A stretch of DNA of 42,381 nt from an uncultured Myxococcales bacterium (GTDB lineage Bacteria; Myxococcota_A; UBA9042): positions 1 through 42,381 of the forward strand of contig CAIPXZ010000537.1 of assembly GCA_903869075.1 (NCBI GenBank), read 5' to 3'. Position 1 is the first letter of the stretch. Each line of letters begins with the position of its first letter. This document shows, in pieces, positions 1-8,981 of the stretch. Under the pieces are notes generated by a model that worked only from the letters and a program-made list of their open reading frames with translations, made no database searches and had not been told where the DNA came from. A program made the translations under genes and the position numbers.

Positions 1-1662
1 GCGGGCGCCCAGGCGGCGGCGAAGCTGGCGGCGGGAACCGAGGTGCTGCTGCGCCACGCCACGCAGATCGGCGCCGACGACGCGCGCGCTTGGGCGGCGG
101 CCAAGCCGGCGGATGGCCGGCTGACGGCGGTTGTCGATCTGCCGGAAGCGGCCAAGCTGAACGTGGCGGCGTGGCTGGGCGCGCTGCAGCCGGACCTGGT
201 CGAATTGCGCACGCCGGCGTGGTCGGAGGCCGGCATGGCGGCGATCGGCTGGCCAGCGGGCCACGCCGTGTTGCTGCGGGTGCTGCAGGCGCTGGCGACG
301 GCGGAGGTGCCGACCCGGCTGGCGCTGCACGTCTCGGCGCTGACCGTCGCCGAGTTGAGCGCCGAAGCGCTGGACGCATTGGCCGCGGCGACGGGGTTGC
401 CGTCCCTGACGCTGGTGCTGCGGCCGGTGCTGGGTGCGGCGGCGCCGCCGCTGGACAAGCTGGCGCAGGCGGCGGTGGCGCTGTGGCAGTCGGCGCACGC
501 GGTGACGGCGGCGCGGCTGCTGCCGGCATGCGCGCTGCCCGAGGGCGTGGACGGCGAGGCGACTTTCGCCAGCGAACGCACCGCCGCCAAGCAGGACTAC
601 ACGCCGGCGTGCGCGGGCTGTCCGGCGCGGGAAGGCGGCCGCTGTGACGGCATCCCGGCGGACTTGTTGCAGGCGACAACCGCAGCTGGCGTGACCTGGG
701 CGGGCTGGGAGACGCTGGCGCAGGACCGCGATCCGGTGGTGATCGTCGCGGAACCGAATGAAACGCTGGAGGAAATGGCGGTGCGGCTTGGCCTGCGCCG
801 CGTCTGGCGCAGCGAGCTGTCCTTGGCCGAGGCCGAGGTGCTGGGCGCCCACCCGCCGCCGGGCCTGCTTGTGATTCCCGGCGCGCAGGTGACGCTGAAC
901 CCGGAGGCGACGCTGCAGTTTGACGCCGCGGGCGCGACCTCGCAGATCCTCTACCTGGCGCGCGAGCGGGCGGACGCGGAAGCGGCGCGCGCGGCCGATC
1001 TGGCGGCGACGAGCACCGACCCGGTGGAGCTGGCGGCGGCGCACCGCGCGCTGGGCCAGCTGCTGGGTTACCCGGAGTGCTGCGTCGCCGCGTTCCTGGC
1101 GGCGATGAGCGAGCGGCCGACCGACGCCGGCGTCACCGAGCACGCCTACGCGGTGCTGCGGGCGGCGCGCGCGAGCCAGACGCTGGATCGGCGGCTGAAT
1201 TTCGGCTCGCCGCTGGATGACGCCTGTCTGGTGCGGCACGTGCCGTGCGCGCTGGACTGCGCGGCGTCGCTGGCGCAGGTCGCGGAGATGGAGGCGGAGC
1301 TGGCGCGCATCGCCCCCGGGCGGCTGGCGACCAAGCTGGCGCTGCGCGTCGACGCGGCGCTCGTGTTTGCCGACAGCGCGCACCTGCCGCTGCGCGGGGT
1401 GGCGGTGGCCGATGGCAGCTTGCGCGACCCGGTCGTCGTCGCCGAATGGGACGGCAACACGCCGCGCGGCCGAGTTGCGCAGCGGGCGTACGAGGTGATC
1501 GCCGACCAGTTGGCACAAGCCGTGGCGCTGGTGCCAAGCGACGGTCTGGCGGGCGGCGGCGGCGTGCTGCTGCGCCGCGCCGATGGCACCGAGACGCCGC
1601 TGCTGCTGGGCACGCTGGGGGCGCATCCAGAATTTCCGCGGCTGATTGTCTTTGGTTCCTAG
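1..1662 (+). CDS. C-terminal part of a radical-SAM-like protein with DUF483-type domain (5' truncated)
   Basis: The reading frame is open to the first base, so the true start lies outside the window; the GTG at 43 is probably internal. The first 200 or so residues look like the second half of a radical-SAM barrel (alternating 'VDLPEAAKLN', 'LALHVSALT', 'LTLVLRPV' strands), followed by a cysteine cluster CAGCPAREGGRCDG like those after radical-SAM cores. The C-terminal half contains LGYPECC and a later HVPCALDC, the paired cysteine motifs I associate with DUF483 proteins, which often accompany radical-SAM domains. The CX3CX2C cluster that would bind the SAM iron-sulfur centre would be in the missing N-terminus, so enzyme activity cannot be judged. 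No substrate can be named. The gene converges on alaS with only 3 bases between the stop codons. Confidence 0.6.
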   Translation, partial: AGAQAAAKLAAGTEVLLRHATQIGADDARAWAAAKPADGRLTAVVDLPEAAKLNVAAWLGALQPDLVELRTPAWSEAGMAAIGWPAGHAVLLRVLQALATAEVPTRLALHVSALTVAELSAEALDALAAATGLPSLTLVLRPVLGAAAPPLDKLAQAAVALWQSAHAVTAARLLPACALPEGVDGEATFASERTAAKQDYTPACAGCPAREGGRCDGIPADLLQATTAAGVTWAGWETLAQDRDPVVIVAEPNETLEEMAVRLGLRRVWRSELSLAEAEVLGAHPPPGLLVIPGAQVTLNPEATLQFDAAGATSQILYLARERADAEAARAADLAATSTDPVELAAAHRALGQLLGYPECCVAAFLAAMSERPTDAGVTEHAYAVLRAARASQTLDRRLNFGSPLDDACLVRHVPCALDCAASLAQVAEMEAELARIAPGRLATKLALRVDAALVFADSAHLPLRGVAVADGSLRDPVVVAEWDGNTPRGRVAQRAYEVIADQLAQAVALVPSDGLAGGGGVLLRRADGTETPLLLGTLGAHPEFPRLIVFGS

Positions 1663-1665
1663 CGC

Positions 1666-4380
1666 CTACCCGAGCGTCGCCGCCACACGCGCGAAGAACG
1701 CCTCCGCCACTGCCGGCACGTCATCAGGCGCCTTGCCGCCCGCCTGGGCAAAATCCGGGCGACCACCGCCGCGGCCGCCCAGCAACGGCGCCAGCGCCGC
1801 CACGGTCTGGCCCGCCGGCAGCTGCGCCGTCAAGTCCGCGGTCACCGCCACCAGCAGCAGCGCCTTGCCGTCCGCCAGCGTCGACAGCAGGCAGACGATG
1901 CCCGAGCCCAGCTGGTCGCGCGCCTGATCCGCCAGCGTGCGCAGGCCCGCGCCCTCGGCGCCGTCCACCACGCGAAACACCGCGGTATGACTGCCGAATT
2001 TCCGCTCCTGGTTCTGCCCGCCGCCGCTGTTGCCGGACAGCGCCTTGTGCTTCCACTTCTCCGCCTCGTCGCGCGCCGCCTTGATCTGGTCGGCCATTTT
2101 CTCAATGCGCTCAGGCAGTTGCTCCGTCGTCGTGTTCAGCCGGCGCGACACCTGCGTCAGCGCGTCCAGGCCTTCCTGCACGTACGCCAGCGCCGCCTCG
2201 CGGCACACCGCCTCGACGCGGCGCACGCCCGCTGACACCGCGGATTCACTGACGATTTTGACAAAGCCGATGTCGCCGGTCCGCGTCACGTGCGTGCCGC
2301 CGCACAGCTCCACCGAGTCGCCCAGTTGCAGCACGCGCACGATGTCGCCGTACTTGTCGCCAAAAAACGCCAGCGCGCCGCGCTTTTGCGCCACGTCCAT
2401 CGTCGTTTCGGCGGTATCGGCGACGGCGTTGGCAAAAACCCGCGCATTGGCGTGGGCCTCAATCGCGCGGATCTCGTCGTCGGTGAGCGCAGCGTAGTGA
2501 CTGAAATCAAAGCGCAAACGTCCGGGCTGCACAAGCGAGCCGCGCTGCTTGACGTGATTGCCGAGGATGTCCCGCAGCGCCTTGTGCAGCAGGTGCGTCG
2601 CCGAGTGGTGGGCACGCACGCTGGCGCGGTGGTCGGCGTCGACCGTGGCGCGGACAAGGTCGCCATCTTGCAGCTCGCCGGACTCGACGCGCACGAAGTG
2701 GAAGTAAAATCCGCTGTGTTTTTGCACATCTTCGACCACGGCGTGGCCGTCCGGCACCGCCGCGTCCGCCGGCCACCACAGGTCGCCGCGATCGCCCACC
2801 TGACCGCCGCCCTCGCCGTAAAACGGCGTGTCCGCCAGCACAAGCACCGCCTGCTGGCCCGCGCCAATCGTGTCGTCGGACGCGCCGCCCGCGAACAGCG
2901 CGTCGACCGTCGTGTGCAGCGTCGCCAGGTCGTAGCCGCGAAACACCGTCGGCTTGACCGACTCCGGCAGCTCGCGCACCAGGTCCCGCAGCTCCGTCGC
3001 GCCTTTTTTCCAGGACGCCTTGCCGCGCGCTTTTTGCGCTTGCATCGCCTCTGAAAAACCTTCCAGATCAACGGCATATCCGTTCTCGGCGGCGATCAGC
3101 GCGGTCAAATCGGTCGGGAAACCGTGGGTGTCGTGGAGCAGGAACACGACCGCGCCGGGCAGCACCTTGGCGCCGCCGGTGGCCTGGATGCGCGCCATCT
3201 CCGCCTCGATCAGCCGCAGCCCGGACTCCAGCGTCTGGCCAAACCGCTCCTCTTCGGTGCGCGTCACCCGCGCGATGATCGGCCGCGCCGTCGCCAGCTC
3301 CGGGAACACGCCGCCCAGCATGTCCGCGACCTGCGCCGTCACTTCGTGGAAAAACAGCTGTGTCATCCCGAGCTTGCGGCCAAAGCGGATGGCGCGGCGC
3401 ATGATCCGCCGCAGCACGTACCCGCGCCCCTCGCTGTCGGGATAGATGCCCTCGGCGATCAGGAACGCCGTGGCGCGGGCGTGGTCGGCGATGACGCGAA
3501 ACGCCACGTCGCGCTCGATTTCCGGGGTGTGGCTCAGCACATTTTCCGGGTCGAAGAGCCCGCCATAGCTCAGGCTCGCCAGCCGCTCGGTGGTGGCGAT
3601 CAGCCCGCGGAACAGGTCGGTGTCGTAGTTGCTCTGCGCGCCCTGCGCCACCGACGCCACGCGCTCCAGACCCATGCCGGTGTCGACGCTCGGCGCCGGC
3701 AGCGGCGACAGCTTGCCGTCCTGGCGGTCGTACTGCATGAACACGCAGTTCCAGATCTCGATGTAGCGGCCGTCGTCTTTGGCCAGCGTGCATTCCGGGC
3801 CTTGGCTCGGATCCAAATCCCAGTAAATTTCAGTACATGGGCCGCACGGGCCGGTGTCACCCATCGACCAGAAGTTGTCCTTTTCGCCCAGCGGCACGAT
3901 GCGATCGGCCGGCAGCCCGGCGATCTGCAGCCACAAATCGCGCGCCTCGAGGTCCGCCGGCACAGCGGCGTTGCCGGCAAAATACGTCGTCACCAAGCGG
4001 GATTTGTCCAGCTTGAGCACTTCCGTCAGGAACTGCCAGGCGTAGGTGATCGCGCCCTGCTTGAAATAGTCGCCAAAGGAAAAGTTGCCGAGCATCTCGA
4101 ACAGCGTGTGGTGCCGCCGCGTGCGGCCGACGTTCTCGAGATCATTGTGCTTTCCGCTGACGCGCAGGCATTTTTGCGTCGAGGTCGCGGTCTTGTACGG
4201 CGCGGTGCGGGCGCCGGTAAAATAGTCCTTGAACTGGACCATGCCGGCGTTGATGAAGAGCAGCGTCGGGTCCGCCGGCGGCAGCAGCGAGTGCGAAGCG
4301 ACGACGGCGTGGCCATTTTGGCCAAAATAGTCGAGGAAGGCTTGGCGAATTTCAGCGACGGAATGGGGCGTCTTGTCCAT
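1666..4380 (-). CDS. alaS: alanyl-tRNA synthetase
   Basis: This enzyme charges tRNA-Ala with alanine in the cytosol. It has 904 residues, slightly longer than the usual 870-880. The N-terminal class II catalytic core is recognisable from FLDYFGQNGH, INAGMVQFKDYF and NDLENVGRTRRHHTLFEMLGNFSFGDYFK. The editing domain carries the zinc-binding HHSATH motif (around residue 587) and the CGGTHV motif (around residue 693). A coiled region and a Gly-rich C-terminal domain (GGRGGGRPDFAQAGG) follow, as in the family. The ATG at 4380 is preceded only by a weak GAG. It is the last gene of a seven-gene minus-strand run, 48 bases after the TMTC-like gene. I see no promoter or T-box in that gap, so it may be co-transcribed. 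Identification is secure. Confidence 0.98.
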   Translation of the reverse strand: MDKTPHSVAEIRQAFLDYFGQNGHAVVASHSLLPPADPTLLFINAGMVQFKDYFTGARTAPYKTATSTQKCLRVSGKHNDLENVGRTRRHHTLFEMLGNFSFGDYFKQGAITYAWQFLTEVLKLDKSRLVTTYFAGNAAVPADLEARDLWLQIAGLPADRIVPLGEKDNFWSMGDTGPCGPCTEIYWDLDPSQGPECTLAKDDGRYIEIWNCVFMQYDRQDGKLSPLPAPSVDTGMGLERVASVAQGAQSNYDTDLFRGLIATTERLASLSYGGLFDPENVLSHTPEIERDVAFRVIADHARATAFLIAEGIYPDSEGRGYVLRRIMRRAIRFGRKLGMTQLFFHEVTAQVADMLGGVFPELATARPIIARVTRTEEERFGQTLESGLRLIEAEMARIQATGGAKVLPGAVVFLLHDTHGFPTDLTALIAAENGYAVDLEGFSEAMQAQKARGKASWKKGATELRDLVRELPESVKPTVFRGYDLATLHTTVDALFAGGASDDTIGAGQQAVLVLADTPFYGEGGGQVGDRGDLWWPADAAVPDGHAVVEDVQKHSGFYFHFVRVESGELQDGDLVRATVDADHRASVRAHHSATHLLHKALRDILGNHVKQRGSLVQPGRLRFDFSHYAALTDDEIRAIEAHANARVFANAVADTAETTMDVAQKRGALAFFGDKYGDIVRVLQLGDSVELCGGTHVTRTGDIGFVKIVSESAVSAGVRRVEAVCREAALAYVQEGLDALTQVSRRLNTTTEQLPERIEKMADQIKAARDEAEKWKHKALSGNSGGGQNQERKFGSHTAVFRVVDGAEGAGLRTLADQARDQLGSGIVCLLSTLADGKALLLVAVTADLTAQLPAGQTVAALAPLLGGRGGGRPDFAQAGGKAPDDVPAVAEAFFARVAATLG

Positions 4381-4428
4381 GGTCTCACTCGTGTTGCGGT
4401 CCGGAACGGCACCGCGGGGCGCGGAAGG

Positions 4429-6165
4429 TTAGCGCACGGCTGGGGTGCTGACCAGTGTCGACTGCACACGCGCCGCGGCGTCCGGCAAGTGCGCGTTTTG
4501 ATAGGCCACAATCGCGGCGTCGGCGGCCTGACGGTCGTGACCCAGCAGGTAAGCGTGCTCAAACAGCGCGCCCGCCTCCGGCCACAGCCGGTACTGCGCC
4601 GCCAGCGGACCCAGCGCCAGCAGCGCCGGCACGTCGCCTTGCCGCGCGTGGTGCCGCCGCAGCGCGTCCAGCGCCTGCGCCAGGTTGCGCCGCTCAATCG
4701 CCGTCAGCGGCAGCGCCTGCTGGACGACAAAAGTGCAGAAATTGCGGTGCGCATCCGGCCGCAAATTCGGCTGGTTGGCATACGCCCAGGCGTACAGCGC
4801 GCGCGCGTCCGCGACCGGCGCCTTGGCGCTGAACACCGCCAGCACCATGCCGTCCACGGCGCGATCGCGCTGTAAAATTAGGAGGTTCTGCCGCAGGAAC
4901 GCGTAGTCCTCGTCGCGCCGCTGCGCCGCGTCCAGGGACTCGGCGTAGCGCTTGATCAAGAGCGACCGTTGCGGATCCGCCGCCAGGTTGGTGCCCCACA
5001 GCGTCAGGGAATCGCGCCACAGCGGCTGCTGCAGCGCCGTCAGCGTCAGCAGCGCCGCGACGACCACCGCCGCCAGCGCCTGGACGCCGCGCCGCTGCAG
5101 CTGCGTCTCCAGCGCCGTCGCCGCCAGCGCCGCCAGACACGCCAGCGGCACGTAGGCGTAGCTGTCGCAGGTAAAGCGGTTGATCGGCAGCAGCATGGAC
5201 ACCGGCGCGTACGTCAGCGCCGCCAAGCCCAGCCACCAGCGCAGCCGCCGATCGCCACTGCGCGCCACCGCCACCGCCAGCGCTGCCAACGCCGCCAGGA
5301 CCAGCAGCCCGCGCCAGAACGGCGCGTCGGTCGGCCGCAAATCGGTCAGGCGAAAATACTGCGGCAGCAGCCCGCGCGGCCACAGCACATGCCGCGCTTG
5401 CAGGTCCAGCGCCTGCAGCACCGCCGCCAGGCGTTCCTGCAGGCCGTGCGGCGTGTCGTCCAGCGTCGTGTAGCCATCCGGACCGGCGTGGCGCGCCAGC
5501 GTCAGCCCGGCGGCAAAAATCGCCAGCGCCAGACCCGCCAGCACCACCGCCGCCAGCGCCAGACCTGGCCGCCGCAGCCCTGGCCGGCCGTCCAGCGCCA
5601 GCACGGTCCACAGCAGGCATGCCGGCAGGACGATCGCCGTCGGCTTGGCCAACATCGCCGCCAACCCAACCAGCAGCAGCCACGGCGGCACCCGCACCCG
5701 CGCCACGCCCGCGTGCAGCGTCAGCAGGAACCCGGCGGCGTACAGCAGGTCCTTGGTGGCGGTACACCACGTCGCTGGCTCAACGACAAGCGGATGCAGC
5801 GCCCACAGCGCCGTGCCCAGCCAGGCCACCCGCGGCATCGCGGTGCGCTGCAGCAGCAGGAACAGCAGCGCCGCGTTCAGCGCGTGCAGCAGCACGTTCA
5901 GGCCGTGGAACGCCGCCGGCGTCACGCCCAGCGCCAGCGCCGTCAGGCGGTACAGCGCCATCGTCACCGGGATTGGATAGCCGAGCGCCGGCGTCAGCAG
6001 GCCATCGGCCGGCCACGCAACATTTGGATTCACAAGCGGATTGTCGCGAATATACTGCGGATCATCCCACAGCACGAAGCCGTAGCCCAGCGCGCGCGCA
6101 AACACCGCGCCGACCACTGCCAGCACGGCCAGCGCCTGCCAGGCGTGGCGGCGCGTCAGCGTCAC
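4429..6165 (-). CDS. TMTC-like polytopic membrane protein (putative glycosyltransferase)
   Basis: This is a 578-residue integral membrane protein with roughly nine or more hydrophobic segments in the first 370 residues and a soluble helical tail. The early loop FVLWDDPQYIRDNP (residues 30-42) and the segment HPLVVEPATWCTATKDLL (124-141), followed by LLLVGLAAMLAKPTAIVLP, match the layout of TMTC/PMT-like GT-C glycosyltransferases: an acidic WDD pair in the first loop, then HPxVVE, then a SK-like motif. Lysine 138 stands where an arginine is common. The sugar donor and acceptor are unknown. The start is a GTG whose GTGA overlaps the TGA of the upstream lipoprotein gene, so translational coupling is likely. 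The C-terminal 200 residues resemble degenerate TPR-type helices, which are common in this family. Family assignment is moderate; function is inferred. Confidence 0.75.
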   Translation of the reverse strand: MTLTRRHAWQALAVLAVVGAVFARALGYGFVLWDDPQYIRDNPLVNPNVAWPADGLLTPALGYPIPVTMALYRLTALALGVTPAAFHGLNVLLHALNAALLFLLLQRTAMPRVAWLGTALWALHPLVVEPATWCTATKDLLYAAGFLLTLHAGVARVRVPPWLLLVGLAAMLAKPTAIVLPACLLWTVLALDGRPGLRRPGLALAAVVLAGLALAIFAAGLTLARHAGPDGYTTLDDTPHGLQERLAAVLQALDLQARHVLWPRGLLPQYFRLTDLRPTDAPFWRGLLVLAALAALAVAVARSGDRRLRWWLGLAALTYAPVSMLLPINRFTCDSYAYVPLACLAALAATALETQLQRRGVQALAAVVVAALLTLTALQQPLWRDSLTLWGTNLAADPQRSLLIKRYAESLDAAQRRDEDYAFLRQNLLILQRDRAVDGMVLAVFSAKAPVADARALYAWAYANQPNLRPDAHRNFCTFVVQQALPLTAIERRNLAQALDALRRHHARQGDVPALLALGPLAAQYRLWPEAGALFEHAYLLGHDRQAADAAIVAYQNAHLPDAAARVQSTLVSTPAVR

Positions 6166-7439
6166 GGCTTGTGACCGTGGCGGCGCTTGGCGGCTTTGGC
6201 GCCCTTGCTGGCCTTGGTCGCCGGCTCGGGCTTGGCCGGCTTCTCGGCCTCCACGCGCTGCCGCTTGGGCGCCGCCTTGTCCGGCAGCGGCTCACACAGC
6301 TCCGCCAGCGGCTGGTTGGGCGACACCTTGGCCAGCGCCACGTGACCCTCCGCCAGTGCGTCCACCACCAGCGCGTGCGCATCCTGCACCGCCTCGCCGC
6401 AGACCATGTCCACGCGCAGCGCCGTCTGGATCGCCGCCTGCCACTGGCCCGCCTTCAGCTGCTTTTTCGCCTCGCGCAGCCAGATCGACTGCGGATCCGC
6501 GTCCTTCTCCGCGCTCTCCGCGCCCTGGCCCTTCAAGCGCTTTTGCCGCAGCGCCTGCCGCTCCGTGGCACCGCTCGCCAACTGCTGCGCCGCTTCCTCC
6601 GCGCGCGCGCACGCGGCGGCATTGGGCGCCTCGCGATCGGCTGGCGCGGCGTCCGCTTTGCCCTCACACAGCGCCTGCAGCTGCCCCAGGTCGTGCGACA
6701 GGAACGCGCGCTCCGCCAGCGGTTGCCAGCTCAGCTTGCCGCCGTCCACGTGCAGCGCCTGCGCGGTGCGCTGCCAGGCGACGACCTCGCCGAACTGCCC
6801 ATCGGCAAACCGCGCGCTGGCGATCGCCACCACCGGCATCGCCGGCCAGCCCGTCGCCACCAGCGTCCCCCACGCCGCGCCATCGTGGCCGGCTTTTTGG
6901 CGTTCCGGCGGCAGCGTCTCCGGCTCGTGGTGCGCCTCGGCAAACGCCGCTTCCGCCTTGCGCTCGCCCGGCCACGCCGCCACGACGACCAGCTGCTTGC
7001 CGGTGGCCCGCGCGCGGTCGGCGTCCGCCCGATCCACCGCCTTTGTGCACAGGCAGACTTCCCCCACCACCGGCGGCTCGCCCGGCTTCTCCGGCGGCAG
7101 CGTGATCTCCAGGCGCTTGCCGAGCGCGCAATCCGCCGGCAGCTGGTCGGCACAGCTCGTCTGCGGCACCAGCGTCCCCGCCTGCGCCCCGGACGCCAGC
7201 CGCCGCGGCAGCTGCGGCAGCTGCGGCAGCGCATCGCCCAGGGTCTGGCCCGCGGGCAGCGTCAGCGGCGGCTCAGTCGCCACAACGGTCGGCGGCGGCG
7301 GCTCTGGCTCACTCGGCGCGGCGACGGCCTGCGCGCTCGGCGGCTTCGGCGGCGGCGGCGGTCGATCGCACGCCGTCAGCGCCAGCGCGCCCACCAGCAC
7401 CAGCTTCAAGTTGGCAAATTTCGTCATGATTCTCCGCAT
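6162..7439 (-). CDS. hypothetical lipoprotein with proline-rich linker
   Basis: The N-terminus MRRIMTKFANLKLVLVGALALTAC is a type II signal peptide with an LTAC lipobox, so the mature protein would be lipidated on cysteine 24. It is followed by a PPPPPKPPS-rich linker. The body (about 425 residues) is helical and charged, with several Cys (TSCADQLPADC, CLCTK, LCEGK) and a Lys/Ala-rich basic tail ending KRRHGHKP. No domain is recognised. A second in-frame ATG at 7427 has a better Shine-Dalgarno match (CGGAGAATC) and still keeps the signal peptide, so the start is uncertain by four codons. The gene lies 12 bases after the GNAT gene and overlaps the TMTC-like gene by 4 bases, suggesting it is made together with that membrane protein. 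Role unknown. Confidence 0.8.
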   Translation of the reverse strand: MRRIMTKFANLKLVLVGALALTACDRPPPPPKPPSAQAVAAPSEPEPPPPTVVATEPPLTLPAGQTLGDALPQLPQLPRRLASGAQAGTLVPQTSCADQLPADCALGKRLEITLPPEKPGEPPVVGEVCLCTKAVDRADADRARATGKQLVVVAAWPGERKAEAAFAEAHHEPETLPPERQKAGHDGAAWGTLVATGWPAMPVVAIASARFADGQFGEVVAWQRTAQALHVDGGKLSWQPLAERAFLSHDLGQLQALCEGKADAAPADREAPNAAACARAEEAAQQLASGATERQALRQKRLKGQGAESAEKDADPQSIWLREAKKQLKAGQWQAAIQTALRVDMVCGEAVQDAHALVVDALAEGHVALAKVSPNQPLAELCEPLPDKAAPKRQRVEAEKPAKPEPATKASKGAKAAKRRHGHKP

Positions 7440-7451
7440 CGTCGGTCCCGT

Positions 7452-8027
7452 TCAGTCCCAGTTGCGCACCAGCGCGTGGCGCATCGGCTCGCCGCGGTGC
7501 GGCAGCGGCATGCCCATCGGCACCAGATCGTCCACGCCCGCGCCCAGCTTCGCCTCGCCGCGCAGCAGGCCTTCCTCGACAAAACCCAGGCCGGCGTACA
7601 TCGCCCGCGCCGCCGTGTTAGTCGCGTGTACCTGCAGCGCCAGTTTTTCCAGCAGCGGATTTTCCTGCGCCCAGCGAATCGTCTGGGCCATCAAGCGCTT
7701 GCCCACGCCGCGACGCCACCACGCGCGCACGACGCCCACGCTCATCGTGCCGACGTGCCGCGTGCGCCAGAGGTGGCCGCCGACGATGCTGCACAGGCCG
7801 ATCACCTGACCGTCCGCCGCCACCGCCAGCACCAGCACGCTGTTGGATTGGTGGTGAAAGCGGCCGATAATGTCGCGCTCAACTTCGACCTGATCGTCAA
7901 AATCTTCAAGGCCTTGCAGCAAAAACTCGGTCTCGCCAAAGATCTGCCGCTTGAACGCGCACAGCGCCTCGGCGTCGGCCAGACCGGCGGGGCGAATGGA
8001 ATAGGCGTCGTCCGGCGGTGCGCGCAT
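7452..8027 (-). CDS. GNAT-family N-acetyltransferase
   Basis: This 191-residue protein has a full GNAT fold. Motif A, which binds the acetyl-CoA pyrophosphate, reads VGVVRAWWRRGVGKRLM (residues 97-113, with RRGVGK as the Q/RxxGxG/A loop). Motif B, LALQVHATNTAARAMYAGLGFVEEG (129-153), includes the usual Asn and the Tyr that acts as general acid. The family transfers an acetyl group to an amine; the substrate here cannot be predicted. The N-terminus MRAPPDDAYSIRPAGLADAEAL is typical. No clear Shine-Dalgarno sequence precedes the ATG, and 63 bases separate it from the upstream mobA-like gene, so a separate promoter is possible although none is obvious. It is probably an operon passenger rather than part of the molybdenum pathway. 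Confidence 0.9.
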   Translation of the reverse strand: MRAPPDDAYSIRPAGLADAEALCAFKRQIFGETEFLLQGLEDFDDQVEVERDIIGRFHHQSNSVLVLAVAADGQVIGLCSIVGGHLWRTRHVGTMSVGVVRAWWRRGVGKRLMAQTIRWAQENPLLEKLALQVHATNTAARAMYAGLGFVEEGLLRGEAKLGAGVDDLVPMGMPLPHRGEPMRHALVRNWD

Positions 8028-8090
8028 GCGCCGACTGTCGCACGAAATGGCCCGGCGGCAAAAGTCCGCGCTGCGCCACAGCCGCGGATT

Positions 8091-8981
8091 TCAGCGCGCG
8101 ACGCCGTCCAGGTTGAAGTTGCCCAGCACCCGCGCGTCCGCCACCGGCAGGCTGACGTAGCCCGCGCCCAGGCCGTGCAGGAACGTATCCAGTCGCGCCG
8201 TCGCCGGGTCCAGCTGCCGCAGCGCCTGCACCGTCGCCGCCGCCAGCCACAGCGGGTGGCCGCCGCGCACGCCCGCCGCTGTCGCCACCACCGGCCGCAC
8301 CGCCTGCGCGTCGCCGGCGCGGATCGCCGCCGCCACAAGCCGCAGCACAAGCCCGCGCTCCGGTGCCGGACAATCTACCGGCAGCAGCAGCACCGGTCCG
8401 GTCGTCACCGCCAGCGCGCGCTGCAGGCTGTGCAGCGGCGTCGCGTCGGGGTCGCCGTGCAGCGCGTCCAGCCGCGGCAACGTGACAAGCGCCGAATCCG
8501 GGTGCAGCACCGCCACCACGCGCGCCGCGCCCGCCGCCAGCAGCCTCTGCGCCTGCTGCTGCCACAGCGGCTGGCCATCGACGGCGATCAGCGCCTTGGG
8601 CCCGCCGGCGCGCCGCCCGTGCCCCGCCGCCAGCAGCACCGCGGTGAGGGGAAGCGCTGCCTGGCTCGGCCGCAGCCGCAGCGCCTGCTGGTCCGCAGCG
8701 TCGGACGGCAAATCCAGCGCGAACGGCGCCAGCGCCAGCCGGTTGGTCGTGCGCCGGAACCGCTGGCTCGCGCGATCGCGGATGCGCTCCGCCGCGGCAA
8801 AACGCCCGAGCGACTCGACGTGCGCCGCCGCCGCCCACTGCGTGAGCGCCCGTAGGCCTTCACGCAGCGGCCCGGGCGGCGTCCGCAGCCACGCGACCTC
8901 CCACCACGCATGCGCTTCGTGAAAGGCGGACTCCTCCCACGCCACGCCGCCAGCGACGATCAGCACGGCGAGATCGGTCAC
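8091..8981 (-). CDS. DUF309 domain fused to MobA/MocA-like nucleotidyltransferase
   Basis: I place the start at the GTG at 8981, whose GTGA overlaps the TGA of xdhC. The longer ORF to 9749 is a frame shadow of xdhC. The 296-residue product has two parts. Residues 1-80 resemble DUF309, with ESAFHEAHAWWEVAW (conserved FHEAHE-like motif) and a helical repeat after it. Residues 112-296 are an NTP-transferase of the MobA/MocA type, with the nucleotide-binding signature LLAAGHGRRAGGPKAL (116-131) and the metal-binding segment LLLPVDCP (198-205). MocA-type enzymes attach CMP to molybdopterin; MobA attaches GMP. Its position next to xdhC favours a role in the cofactor of xanthine-dehydrogenase-like enzymes. 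The fusion is unusual and the role of the DUF309 part is unknown. The family call for each half is by motif only. Confidence 0.85.
   Translation of the reverse strand: MTDLAVLIVAGGVAWEESAFHEAHAWWEVAWLRTPPGPLREGLRALTQWAAAAHVESLGRFAAAERIRDRASQRFRRTTNRLALAPFALDLPSDAADQQALRLRPSQAALPLTAVLLAAGHGRRAGGPKALIAVDGQPLWQQQAQRLLAAGAARVVAVLHPDSALVTLPRLDALHGDPDATPLHSLQRALAVTTGPVLLLPVDCPAPERGLVLRLVAAAIRAGDAQAVRPVVATAAGVRGGHPLWLAAATVQALRQLDPATARLDTFLHGLGAGYVSLPVADARVLGNFNLDGVAR

Noticed and set aside
5619-8855. 1078-residue plus-strand ORF opposite the TMTC-like, lipoprotein, GNAT and mobA-like genes
   Set aside because: Its product is a low-complexity Arg/Gln/Ala-rich string, and it crosses several well-supported genes on the other strand. 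It is a GC-rich shadow.
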